Assembly (NCBI RefSeq): GCF_900102635.1
Contig: NZ_FMZQ01000009.1
Coordinates: 1-64,000 of the forward strand
DNA length: 64,000 nt
Direction: 5' to 3'
From: Ectopseudomonas chengduensis
GTDB lineage: Bacteria; Pseudomonadota; Gammaproteobacteria; Pseudomonadales; Pseudomonadaceae
Translations under genes and position numbers: made by a program
Shown here: one piece after another, positions 58,139-64,000 of the stretch
Numbering within the stretch: the stretch's first letter is position 1
How the letters are laid out: each line of letters begins with the position of its first letter
Notes under the pieces: generated by a model
Told to the model about the DNA's origin: nothing
Databases searched by the model: none
Seen by the model: only the letters and a program-made list of their open reading frames with translations

Positions 58139-58705
58139 ATGAGCATCAAATCGGACAAGTGGATTCGCCGCATGGCCCAGGAACACGGCATGATCGAGCC
58201 TTACGTCGAGCGCCAGGTGCGCGGTGCCGACGACAGTCGCGTCATCTCCTACGGTGTTTCCAGCTACGGCTACGACGTACGTTGCGCCGATGAATTCAAG
58301 GTGTTCACCAATATCCACTCGGCCATCGTCGACCCGAAGAATTTCGATGAAAAGAGCTTCGTCGACATCAAGAGTGACGTTTGCATCATTCCGCCTAACT
58401 CCTTCGCCCTGGCCCGCACGGTCGAATACTTCCGCATTCCGCGTGATGTGCTGACCATCTGCCTGGGCAAGAGCACCTATGCGCGTTGTGGCATCATCGT
58501 CAACGTCACGCCGCTGGAGCCGGAGTGGGAAGGTCACGTGACCCTGGAATTCTCCAACACCACCAACCTGCCGGCGAAGATCTACGCCAACGAAGGTGTG
58601 GCGCAGATGCTGTTCCTGCAGTCCGATGAGGCCTGTGAGGTTTCCTACCGTGATCGTGGTGGCAAGTACCAGGGTCAGACCGGGGTAACCCTGCCCAAGG
58701 CCTGA
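58139..58705 (+). CDS. dcd: dCTP deaminase
   Basis: The 188-aa enzyme turns dCTP to dUTP, the main route to dTTP in gammaproteobacteria. Conserved parts are [40 protein letters not shown] (active-site Ser-Arg region), then [20 protein letters not shown] and the C-terminal [17 protein letters not shown]. Length and start are standard. Confidence 0.95.
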   Translation: MSIKSDKWIRRMAQEHGMIEPYVERQVRGADDSRVISYGVSSYGYDVRCADEFKVFTNIHSAIVDPKNFDEKSFVDIKSDVCIIPPNSFALARTVEYFRIPRDVLTICLGKSTYARCGIIVNVTPLEPEWEGHVTLEFSNTTNLPAKIYANEGVAQMLFLQSDEACEVSYRDRGGKYQGQTGVTLPKA

Positions 58706-58722
58706 TCGCAGAAGCGTTGCCA

Positions 58723-58749
58723 GAAAGCCGGGCTTAGCCCGGCTTTTTT
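58723..58749 (+). terminator. Terminator of dcd
   Basis: AAAGCCGGGCT-TAGCCCGGCTTTTTTG hairpin with a T run, about 20 bases after the dcd stop. Confidence 0.9.
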
Positions 58750-58836
58750 GTGCGCGCTAGCGTTTGGTCGGATAGCCTGAATTTACTGCTCATGTGGGGC
58801 TCCACCTGTAACAGTCCACGTTCAGGAGAACGACTC

Positions 58837-59049
58837 ATGTCTTTGCTCGATCTCAATGCGGGAGGCATTCCCGGCCAGCCCGAGCCCGATATCCCTGATC
58901 AGCCAGGAAGACCCGTGCCGCCGCAGGAGCCGGGTGAGCCGACATTGCCCGATCAACCGCCGCCGGCGCCGGTGGCGCAGTGTCGGCCACGTGAGGTTTT
59001 CGAGCGCCTCGCCGCGCCAGCAGAGCGCATTGCCGGGGAGTGGCATTGA
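58837..59049 (+). CDS. Small proline-rich protein
   Basis: The 70-aa protein reads MSLLDLNAGGIPGQPEPDIP, then repeated DQPGRP, PPQEPGEP and LPDQPPPAP units, ending FERLAAPAERIAGEWH. A clear ribosome site (CAGGAGAACGACTC) precedes the ATG, and terminators flank it on both sides, so it is probably a real single-gene unit. It has no signal peptide. A disordered Pro-rich linker-like protein is all that can be said. Confidence 0.6.
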   Translation: MSLLDLNAGGIPGQPEPDIPDQPGRPVPPQEPGEPTLPDQPPPAPVAQCRPREVFERLAAPAERIAGEWH

Positions 59050-59062
59050 TTTGCAGTGCAGA

Positions 59063-59093
59063 CGAAAAAGCCGGGCGATGCCCGGCTTTTTCT
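59063..59093. terminator. Bidirectional terminator between the Pro-rich gene and nadE
   Basis: CGAAAAAGCCGGGC-GAT-GCCCGGCTTTTTC, with A and T runs on both sides, between convergent genes. Confidence 0.88.
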
Positions 59094-59109
59094 TTCCGCC
59101 CTGCGGCGC

Positions 59110-59937
59110 TCAGGGCACCAGTGGCAGTTCGCGTTTGTGGCGTGTGTTGTCGTAGGTGCGAACGATGGTGGCATAGGCCTCGTCACTGACTTTCTCGCCA
59201 TGCAGGAAGGCGTCGATTTCGGCGTAGGTGACGCCATGCGCCTCCTCGTCTGGTTTGCCTGGGCGCAGCTCTTCCAGGTCAGCGGTCGGCGTTTTCATCA
59301 CCAGGTGCTGCGGAGCACCCAGGTGCTTGGCAATGGCACGTACCTGATTCTTCACCAGGCCGGACAGCGGGGCGAGGTCGCAGGCGCCGTCACCGAACTT
59401 TGTGAAAAAACCCATCACCGCCTCGGCGGCGTGATCGGTGCCGATCACCAGGCCATTGTTGGCGTTGGCGATGGCGAACTGGGCAACCATGCGGATGCGT
59501 GCCTTGATGTTGCCGACGACGAAATCGCGGCGGGCGTCGCTGAGTTTCTGTAAATGGGTGACCTGCTCGCCGAGGCCGGAGACGCTGTCGGCGATGTTTA
59601 CTGTGTCTTGTTCATCGGCGCAGATGAATTTCAGCGAATCCTGGGCGTCATGCTCGTCGTGCTGAGCGTTGTGCGGCAGGCGCACGGCGATGAAGCGGTA
59701 CGCAGTATCGCCTGTTTCGGCACGCAGCTCCTCGACCGAAATTTGGGCCAGGCGCCCGGCGGTCAGCGAGTCGACGCCGCCGCTGATGCCCAGGACCAGC
59801 ACCTTGAGGCCGGAATTCTTCAGGGTGTTCTTGATGAAGGTCTTGCGCCGCTCGATTTCTGCACTCAGCGCAGCGTCGTCGGCGAACGGCGGCACCACGT
59901 CGAGGGCGGCGGCGATTTCGGCTTGGCGGTTGCTCAT
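59110..59937 (-). CDS. nadE: NH3-dependent NAD+ synthetase
   Basis: The 275-aa enzyme amidates nicotinate adenine dinucleotide with ammonia and ATP. The N-type pyrophosphatase loop [17 protein letters not shown] is at about 47-63; [20 protein letters not shown] and [14 protein letters not shown] follow. It lacks a nitrilase-type glutaminase domain, so it uses free ammonia. It is third in the pncA-pncB-nadE operon under the NrtR operator. Confidence 0.94.
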   Translation of the reverse strand: MSNRQAEIAAALDVVPPFADDAALSAEIERRKTFIKNTLKNSGLKVLVLGISGGVDSLTAGRLAQISVEELRAETGDTAYRFIAVRLPHNAQHDEHDAQDSLKFICADEQDTVNIADSVSGLGEQVTHLQKLSDARRDFVVGNIKARIRMVAQFAIANANNGLVIGTDHAAEAVMGFFTKFGDGACDLAPLSGLVKNQVRAIAKHLGAPQHLVMKTPTADLEELRPGKPDEEAHGVTYAEIDAFLHGEKVSDEAYATIVRTYDNTRHKRELPLVP

Positions 59938-59947
59938 GTCTGGCTCC

Positions 59948-61147
59948 TCAGTGGGTCACGCGAAAGACGTGTTTCAGGTAATGGACGAAGTTCTCGTCGC
60001 GGCATTGGGTCTTGCCGGGCGTATCGGAAATCTTCGCTACCGGTTGACCGTTGCAGGCGATCATCTTGATCACGATGTTCATCGGCTCGACGCCGGGGAT
60101 GTCGCAGGTCAGGTTGGTTCCGACCCCGAAGCTTACGTGGATTCGCCCGGAAAGTGCACGGTAGAGCCGCAGCGACTTGGGCAGGTCGAGCCCGTCGGAG
60201 AACACCAGGGTCTTGCTCATCGGATCGATGCCGAGTTTCTCGTAGTGGGCGATGGCTTTTTCCGCCCACACCAGTGGGTCGCCGGAGTCATGGCGCAGGC
60301 CGTCGAAGAGCTTGGCGAAGTACAGGTCGAAATCGGCGAGGAAGGCATCCATGGTGATGCAGTCGGTCAGGGCGATGCCTAGCAAACCGCGGTATTCGCG
60401 CACCCAGCAGTCGAGCGCGGCAATCTGGCTGTCGATCAGGCGTGGGCCGAGCTGCTGGTGCGCCATCAGCCATTCGTGGGCCATGGTGCCAATGGGCTTG
60501 AGGTCGAACTCGCGGGCCAGGTGCACATTGCTGGTGCCGACGAAGCGACCGGGGAAATCGCGCTTGAGGATGTGTACCGCCTGCTCCTGCACGCGGTAGG
60601 AGAAGCGCCTGCGGGTGCCGAAATCAGCCAGCTGGAAGCCGGCCAGTTCGCTCGGCGAGGCTTCGGCCTTGAGCCAATCGAGCTTCTCGTACAGGCGCTC
60701 GGCAGCCTGCTCCAGCAGCACTTCACGGTAGCGATAGCGGTTGCGTACCTCGCTGACGATGGCCAGCAGCGGCACCTCGAAGAGGATCACGTGCAACCAG
60801 GGGCCGCGCAGACGGATGCTCAACTGGCCGTCTTCGATGCTGGTGTGCACGTAGCGCAGGTTGAAGCGGAACAGGCTTAGAAAGCGAATGAAGTCCGGTT
60901 TGATGAACGGGATGCGTTCGAGGAAGGCCAACTGGTCGACGCTCAGGCTCAGCTCACTGAGGCGTTCGATCTGATAGCGGATCTCGGCCAGGTAGGGCGT
61001 CAGGTCCTCGCTGCTGCGGCAGCGGAATTCCCATTCCACCTCGGCATTGGGGTAGTTGTGCAGCACCGCTTGCATCATGGTCAGCTTGTAGAAATCGGTG
61101 TCCAGCAGGTTCTGCACGGTACGGTCGGCGAAAATGCTCTCGCTCAT
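59948..61147 (-). CDS. pncB: Nicotinate phosphoribosyltransferase
   Basis: The 399-aa enzyme makes nicotinate mononucleotide from nicotinate and PRPP. Family stretches are [40 protein letters not shown] with the autophosphorylated-His region, and [20 protein letters not shown] plus [11 protein letters not shown]. The ATG overlaps the stop of pncA. It is the middle step of nicotinamide salvage encoded here. Confidence 0.94.
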   Translation of the reverse strand: MSESIFADRTVQNLLDTDFYKLTMMQAVLHNYPNAEVEWEFRCRSSEDLTPYLAEIRYQIERLSELSLSVDQLAFLERIPFIKPDFIRFLSLFRFNLRYVHTSIEDGQLSIRLRGPWLHVILFEVPLLAIVSEVRNRYRYREVLLEQAAERLYEKLDWLKAEASPSELAGFQLADFGTRRRFSYRVQEQAVHILKRDFPGRFVGTSNVHLAREFDLKPIGTMAHEWLMAHQQLGPRLIDSQIAALDCWVREYRGLLGIALTDCITMDAFLADFDLYFAKLFDGLRHDSGDPLVWAEKAIAHYEKLGIDPMSKTLVFSDGLDLPKSLRLYRALSGRIHVSFGVGTNLTCDIPGVEPMNIVIKMIACNGQPVAKISDTPGKTQCRDENFVHYLKHVFRVTH

Positions 61148-61788
61148 CGCAGGTTCTCCTTGGCGAGGGTGCCATCCAGCTGTTCCAGGCTGGCAGCCAG
61201 TGTAATGCCCTGTTCGCGCATGGCGATGCAGGCGCTTTCGGCCGTTTCGCTGGCGATGGCGCGGCAGGCCGGTAGGAAGACGATCACCTCGAAGCCGGCA
61301 CTGCGCAGCTGCAGGGCGGTGGTCTTGACGCAGTAGTCCAGGGCCAGGCCGCCCACCAGTACAAGGTCGACGCCATTTTGCCGAAGAAATTCGATCACGC
61401 CCGTGCTGCGCTTCTCGGCCAGGTCGTGATAGCAGGCGCCGTAAGGGTGCAGGTCCGGCTCAACGCCTTTCCACACGAAATAGTCGTAATCCAGCGGCGC
61501 TGGCAGGCCATCGAGCAGTTCGAAGCCGGGCGTACCGGGCACGCAGTGGCTGACCCAGGTCAGGTCGGCATTGGCCAGCGGCAGGGGGCGCAGCATCTCA
61601 TCGTGTTTGTCGACGACCCAGGCCGCCTGCGGGCTATGGGCATCCTTGCTGCCGATGCGCAGTTGGGCGCGTGCGGCCAGTTGGTTCAGCGCCGGGACGA
61701 TGGCATCGCCCTCGGGTACGGGGAGCTCGTTGGGGCACAGCGGGGTGAAGCCTTTCTGGGCGTCGACGTCGAAGCTGGCGATCTTCAT
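61144..61788 (-). CDS. pncA: Nicotinamidase (isochorismatase family)
   Basis: The 214-aa enzyme deaminates nicotinamide to nicotinate. The catalytic triad is visible: Asp in [11 protein letters not shown], Lys in the [17 protein letters not shown] region or nearby, and Cys in [20 protein letters not shown]. It is first in the NAD salvage operon, with the NrtR palindrome 27 bases upstream of the ATG. Confidence 0.9.
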   Translation of the reverse strand: MKIASFDVDAQKGFTPLCPNELPVPEGDAIVPALNQLAARAQLRIGSKDAHSPQAAWVVDKHDEMLRPLPLANADLTWVSHCVPGTPGFELLDGLPAPLDYDYFVWKGVEPDLHPYGACYHDLAEKRSTGVIEFLRQNGVDLVLVGGLALDYCVKTTALQLRSAGFEVIVFLPACRAIASETAESACIAMREQGITLAASLEQLDGTLAKENLR

Positions 61789-61814
61789 GGTGCGCCTCCT
61801 TACTGCGCTTGGGT

Positions 61815-61847
61815 GACTACATATTTCATCTGATGAAATATGTAGTC
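61815..61847. promoter_or_regulatory. NrtR operator, 33-bp perfect palindrome
   Basis: GACTACATATTTCATC and its exact reverse complement GATGAAATATGTAGTC flank a single T. It lies between divergent pncA and nrtR, 27 bases before the pncA ATG. A related half-site, GATGAAATAAGTAC, lies at 61897-61910 just before nrtR. NrtR repressors bind such AT-rich palindromes and release them with ADP-ribose. Confidence 0.85.
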
Positions 61848-61929
61848 AAGCGTTTTCACCAAATCCTGCGTGAAAAAATATGAGTTATTGGTCAAGATGA
61901 AATAAGTACATGAGGGAGCAAGCAACAGG

Positions 61930-62622
61930 ATGAGTGCAGTTGAGGTGCTGGCCGGGGTAGATATCGTCGCTCTGCGTCTGAGCGAGGAGGGGACGCTACA
62001 GGTGCTTCTGTTGCGTCGCCAGCGTGAACCTTACGCTGGGCAATGGGCGCTACCGGGCGTGCTGGTCAACGGTCGTTGCGCCGATGCCAGCCTGGATGCC
62101 GCCGCTGCTCGCGCGCTGGCGGACAAGGCACGCCTGCAGCCGCAGTATTTGGAGCAGGTGGCGACGGTGGGTAATGGTCTGCGAGATCCACGTGGCTGGT
62201 CGCTGAGCACCTGCTATCTGGCGCTGCTGGCACCCGACGCCGAGCCGCAGGATGAAAGTTTGCGCTTCGTCGATCTGTCGCGCGTCACCGCCGGGCAGCA
62301 GGCGTTGCCATTCGACCATACGCAACTGGTGCGCCTGGCAGCCGAGCGGCTGCGCGGCAAGTCGGTGTACAGCTCGCTGCCGCTGTACCTGCTGGCGCCG
62401 CGATTTACCGTGACCGAAGCGCTGACGGCGTTCCAGGCTTGTCTGGGCGAGCCGGTGCAGCACACCACCTTGCGCGGGAGGCTGGAACGGATGAAGGCGC
62501 AGGGTTGGATCAGTGATACCGGCGAGAAGAATTATCCGAAGATGGGGCGGCCACAGAACCTGCTGGAGCATCGTCCGCAAGAGTCTGAGGCCTTTATCTT
62601 CGACCGCAGCCTGCTGGCTTAG
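61930..62622 (+). CDS. nrtR: NrtR, Nudix-related repressor of NAD metabolism
   Basis: The 230-aa protein has an N-terminal Nudix-like domain (about 1-140: VDIVALRLSEEGTLQVLLLR, QWALPGVLVNGRCADASLDA) that lacks a full catalytic Nudix box, and a C-terminal winged helix (RFTVTEALTAFQACLGEPVQ, TLRGRLERMKAQGW). NrtR regulates NAD synthesis and salvage genes, here pncA-pncB-nadE, by sensing ADP-ribose. The TAG stop coincides with the left edge of a dispersed repeat. Confidence 0.92.
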   Translation: MSAVEVLAGVDIVALRLSEEGTLQVLLLRRQREPYAGQWALPGVLVNGRCADASLDAAAARALADKARLQPQYLEQVATVGNGLRDPRGWSLSTCYLALLAPDAEPQDESLRFVDLSRVTAGQQALPFDHTQLVRLAAERLRGKSVYSSLPLYLLAPRFTVTEALTAFQACLGEPVQHTTLRGRLERMKAQGWISDTGEKNYPKMGRPQNLLEHRPQESEAFIFDRSLLA

Positions 62623-62807
62623 CAGGCCGTTGAAGAACTACCTACGTTGCCTTGCTGCGTTAAAAACAGGCTCGCGTGCGAGCCCAGTCAAAATGCTCAT
62701 TTACAGCTCGTAAAGTCGACCGCGACTCCGATCGTTTTTCGCCTGTTTTTGCGGGGCCGCCACAGGTATTGCTCTGGCTGCCTCGCCTAGGTTTTTCAAC
62801 GGCCTGT
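62621..62807. repeat. MITE-like dispersed element, copy C
   Basis: 187-base relative of the elements at 29873 and 44938, with ends AGCAGGCCGTTGAAGAACTA and GTTTTTCAACGGCCTG, the core AAAATGCTCATTTACAGC, and inner AAAAACAGGC/GCCTGTTTTT arms. It again starts at a stop codon, that of nrtR. Confidence 0.85.
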
Positions 62808-62832
62808 TCGCAGGCGCTCCCTGAATCGCAGG

Positions 62833-62858
62833 CAAAAAAATAGGCGCCAGAGGCGCCA
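62833..62858 (-). terminator. Second terminator downstream of the acylase gene
   Basis: CTGGCGCCTCTGGCGCCTATTTTTTT on the minus strand: GGCGCC inverted copies followed by a T run. It lies about 95 bases past the first terminator of the same type. Confidence 0.7.
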
Positions 62859-62950
62859 GGGGAGCATTTCAATCGATGCATGTCTCTGAGCCTGCTTCGT
62901 CCGGGAAGTTCCATTCGGTGATGGAAAAAAGCCATCTTTTTTCTTCAGGC

Positions 62951-62976
62951 AAAAGAAAAGGCGCCAGGGGCGCCTT
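62951..62976 (-). terminator. First terminator downstream of the acylase gene
   Basis: AAGGCGCCCCTGGCGCCTTTTCTTTT on the minus strand is a strong hairpin with a T-rich tail about 80 bases after the acylase stop. Confidence 0.85.
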
Positions 62977-63057
62977 AAAACGATGATCTATGGAGTAAGT
63001 CGATTATTCAGAGTGGGGCGCTGAGGGAAAGGTTCAGCGTCGCCCGACGAACGGTCA

Positions 63058-64000
63058 TTACTTGGCCGGCATCAGCAACAGGCGTTGGTTGCCGTAGACC
63101 TTGTCCAGGTTCTGTGCCTTGAACGGGAAGCTCATGTAGCCGCCCTTGAGCCATGACTCGATGCCGTCGGCATAGTGTGGGCTGGCCGGGTTGCCGGACT
63201 GGCCCGAGCTGTTGACGCCGACCAAGGGTTCGTCCGCGGCGAAATCCACCACGATGCGCATGGCCGGGATCAAGAAGGTGTTGAAATCCTGGCCCCAGGC
63301 GTAGGCGGAGACGTTCAGCGTGCTGTGGTCGCCTCCGGCCGGATAGGGGCCGCGATCCAGGTAACCTTTCAGGGCGTTGATGCTGGTGCGCTGGCTGGCG
63401 CTCATGTAAGGCGCCATGCGCGTGGTGTCCGTTACCCACTCATAGGTGTGCAGCTTGCCCCATTGCCAGTTGCGACGCTCGGCGCCCAATCGATTTTCCA
63501 ACAGCTCGATGCTGGCGGCCAGGCTGCGCGCGAGGATGGTCGGCTTGTCTTCCTGCTCTGGCGTGCGGATGTCGTTCCAGAACGGGCTGTCGGCACGCCC
63601 AAGCAGATGATCGGCCTGCGCCGAATAGGAGGTGTTGGCGGTTTGCACCAGTGCCTTCCAGGCTGGACTGTTGTCCGGGCCCAGCTCGTCGAGGAAGATC
63701 TGCCGTGCGCTTTCATGCAGGAAGGCGCCGTAGATGGCGGCATCGGCCGAACTGGCGGCAAGCTTGCCGTCGAACGCCAGCAGGCGCTTCAGCGCTTCAT
63801 CGGCACGTGCGCGCTGGCCAGCCGGCAGGGCAGCGATGGCCTGGCGCAGCGAGTCGTGCATGGCAGGGTCATTGAACATGGCCTGCAGTTTGGCGACGAA
63901 GGGCGAGGTCTGGTCGTACTGCATGGCGATCATGCTGCGGCCATCGTGACGGCCATTGCCGGCCAGCTCGGCGATGCGTTCGGCGCGTTCCGGGTAGTAC
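63058..64000 (-). CDS. Penicillin acylase family protein, C-terminal part (cut by the window)
   Basis: The frame is open to the window edge, so at least 313 residues are seen and the true start lies outside. [40 protein letters not shown], a [20 protein letters not shown] segment and the near-terminal [20 protein letters not shown] fit the beta chain of N-terminal-nucleophile amidases (penicillin, acyl-homoserine lactone and acyl-lipid acylases). The nucleophile Ser is not in the window. In Pseudomonas relatives quench quorum-sensing lactones or mature siderophores, but the substrate cannot be told here. Confidence 0.8.
   Translation of the reverse strand, partial: YYPERAERIAELAGNGRHDGRSMIAMQYDQTSPFVAKLQAMFNDPAMHDSLRQAIAALPAGQRARADEALKRLLAFDGKLAASSADAAIYGAFLHESARQIFLDELGPDNSPAWKALVQTANTSYSAQADHLLGRADSPFWNDIRTPEQEDKPTILARSLAASIELLENRLGAERRNWQWGKLHTYEWVTDTTRMAPYMSASQRTSINALKGYLDRGPYPAGGDHSTLNVSAYAWGQDFNTFLIPAMRIVVDFAADEPLVGVNSSGQSGNPASPHYADGIESWLKGGYMSFPFKAQNLDKVYGNQRLLLMPAK

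Overview
The window is a high-GC gammaproteobacterial chromosome segment that looks like a Pseudomonas of the mendocina/oleovorans (Ectopseudomonas) type. Evidence is the PhaG transacylase, the mmsR-mmsAB valine module, the braC-liv transporter, MotY, the rnfABCDGE-nth cluster, the metG/mrp/dcd neighbourhood and many Pseudomonas-type REP palindromes. Nearly everything is ordinary, densely packed chromosomal sequence. Signs of transfer are limited to the left edge (an IS4-like transposase end beside an AT-rich gene remnant) and to dispersed non-coding repeats.

Layout. 0-5 kb: IS fragment, tRNA-Gly(TCC), phaG, rsuA, a small cysteine-rich protein and a membrane diguanylate cyclase. 5-17.7 kb: a guanidine nitrogen-utilisation locus. 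It has a guanidine/urea carboxylase, two DUF1989 proteins (carboxyguanidine deiminase type), two periplasmic binding proteins, one ABC permease and one ATPase. A divergent pair encodes a 2OG-Fe(II) oxygenase and a protein of unknown function. 17.8-21.6 kb: His/Tyr-rich lipoprotein, LysR regulator and alkylsulfatase. 21.7-29.9 kb: valine/isobutyrate degradation operon with its AraC regulator MmsR. 30-33.2 kb: thioesterase, HDOD protein, Ung, lipoprotein. 33.4-38.3 kb: LIV-I type branched-chain amino acid ABC transporter. 38.6-46.9 kb: small conserved proteins, bfd, a non-coding repeat island, rnt-pyrC, motY, argG, gloA, a GAF-GGDEF protein. 47-53.8 kb: nth and the Rnf complex. 53.9-59 kb: metG, mrp, a cold shock gene, dcd. 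59-62.6 kb: NAD salvage (pncA-pncB-nadE) divergent from nrtR. Right edge: a penicillin-acylase family protein cut by the window.

The standout region is 8.8-17.7 kb. Three guanidine-I (ykkC) riboswitches precede the two binding-protein genes and the permease unit. A fourth, a guanidine-II (mini-ykkC) element, precedes the 2OG-Fe(II) oxygenase operon. All four leaders have a well spaced -24/-12 sigma-54 promoter of the form TGGCAYG-N3-TTCGCT or a close variant. This suggests RpoN/nitrogen control of transcription stacked on guanidine sensing in the RNA. The oxygenase and its partner are therefore candidates for an uncharacterised step that makes or consumes guanidine compounds. No allophanate hydrolase gene is visible in the window, and the carboxylase carries an in-frame REP-derived linker between two domains.
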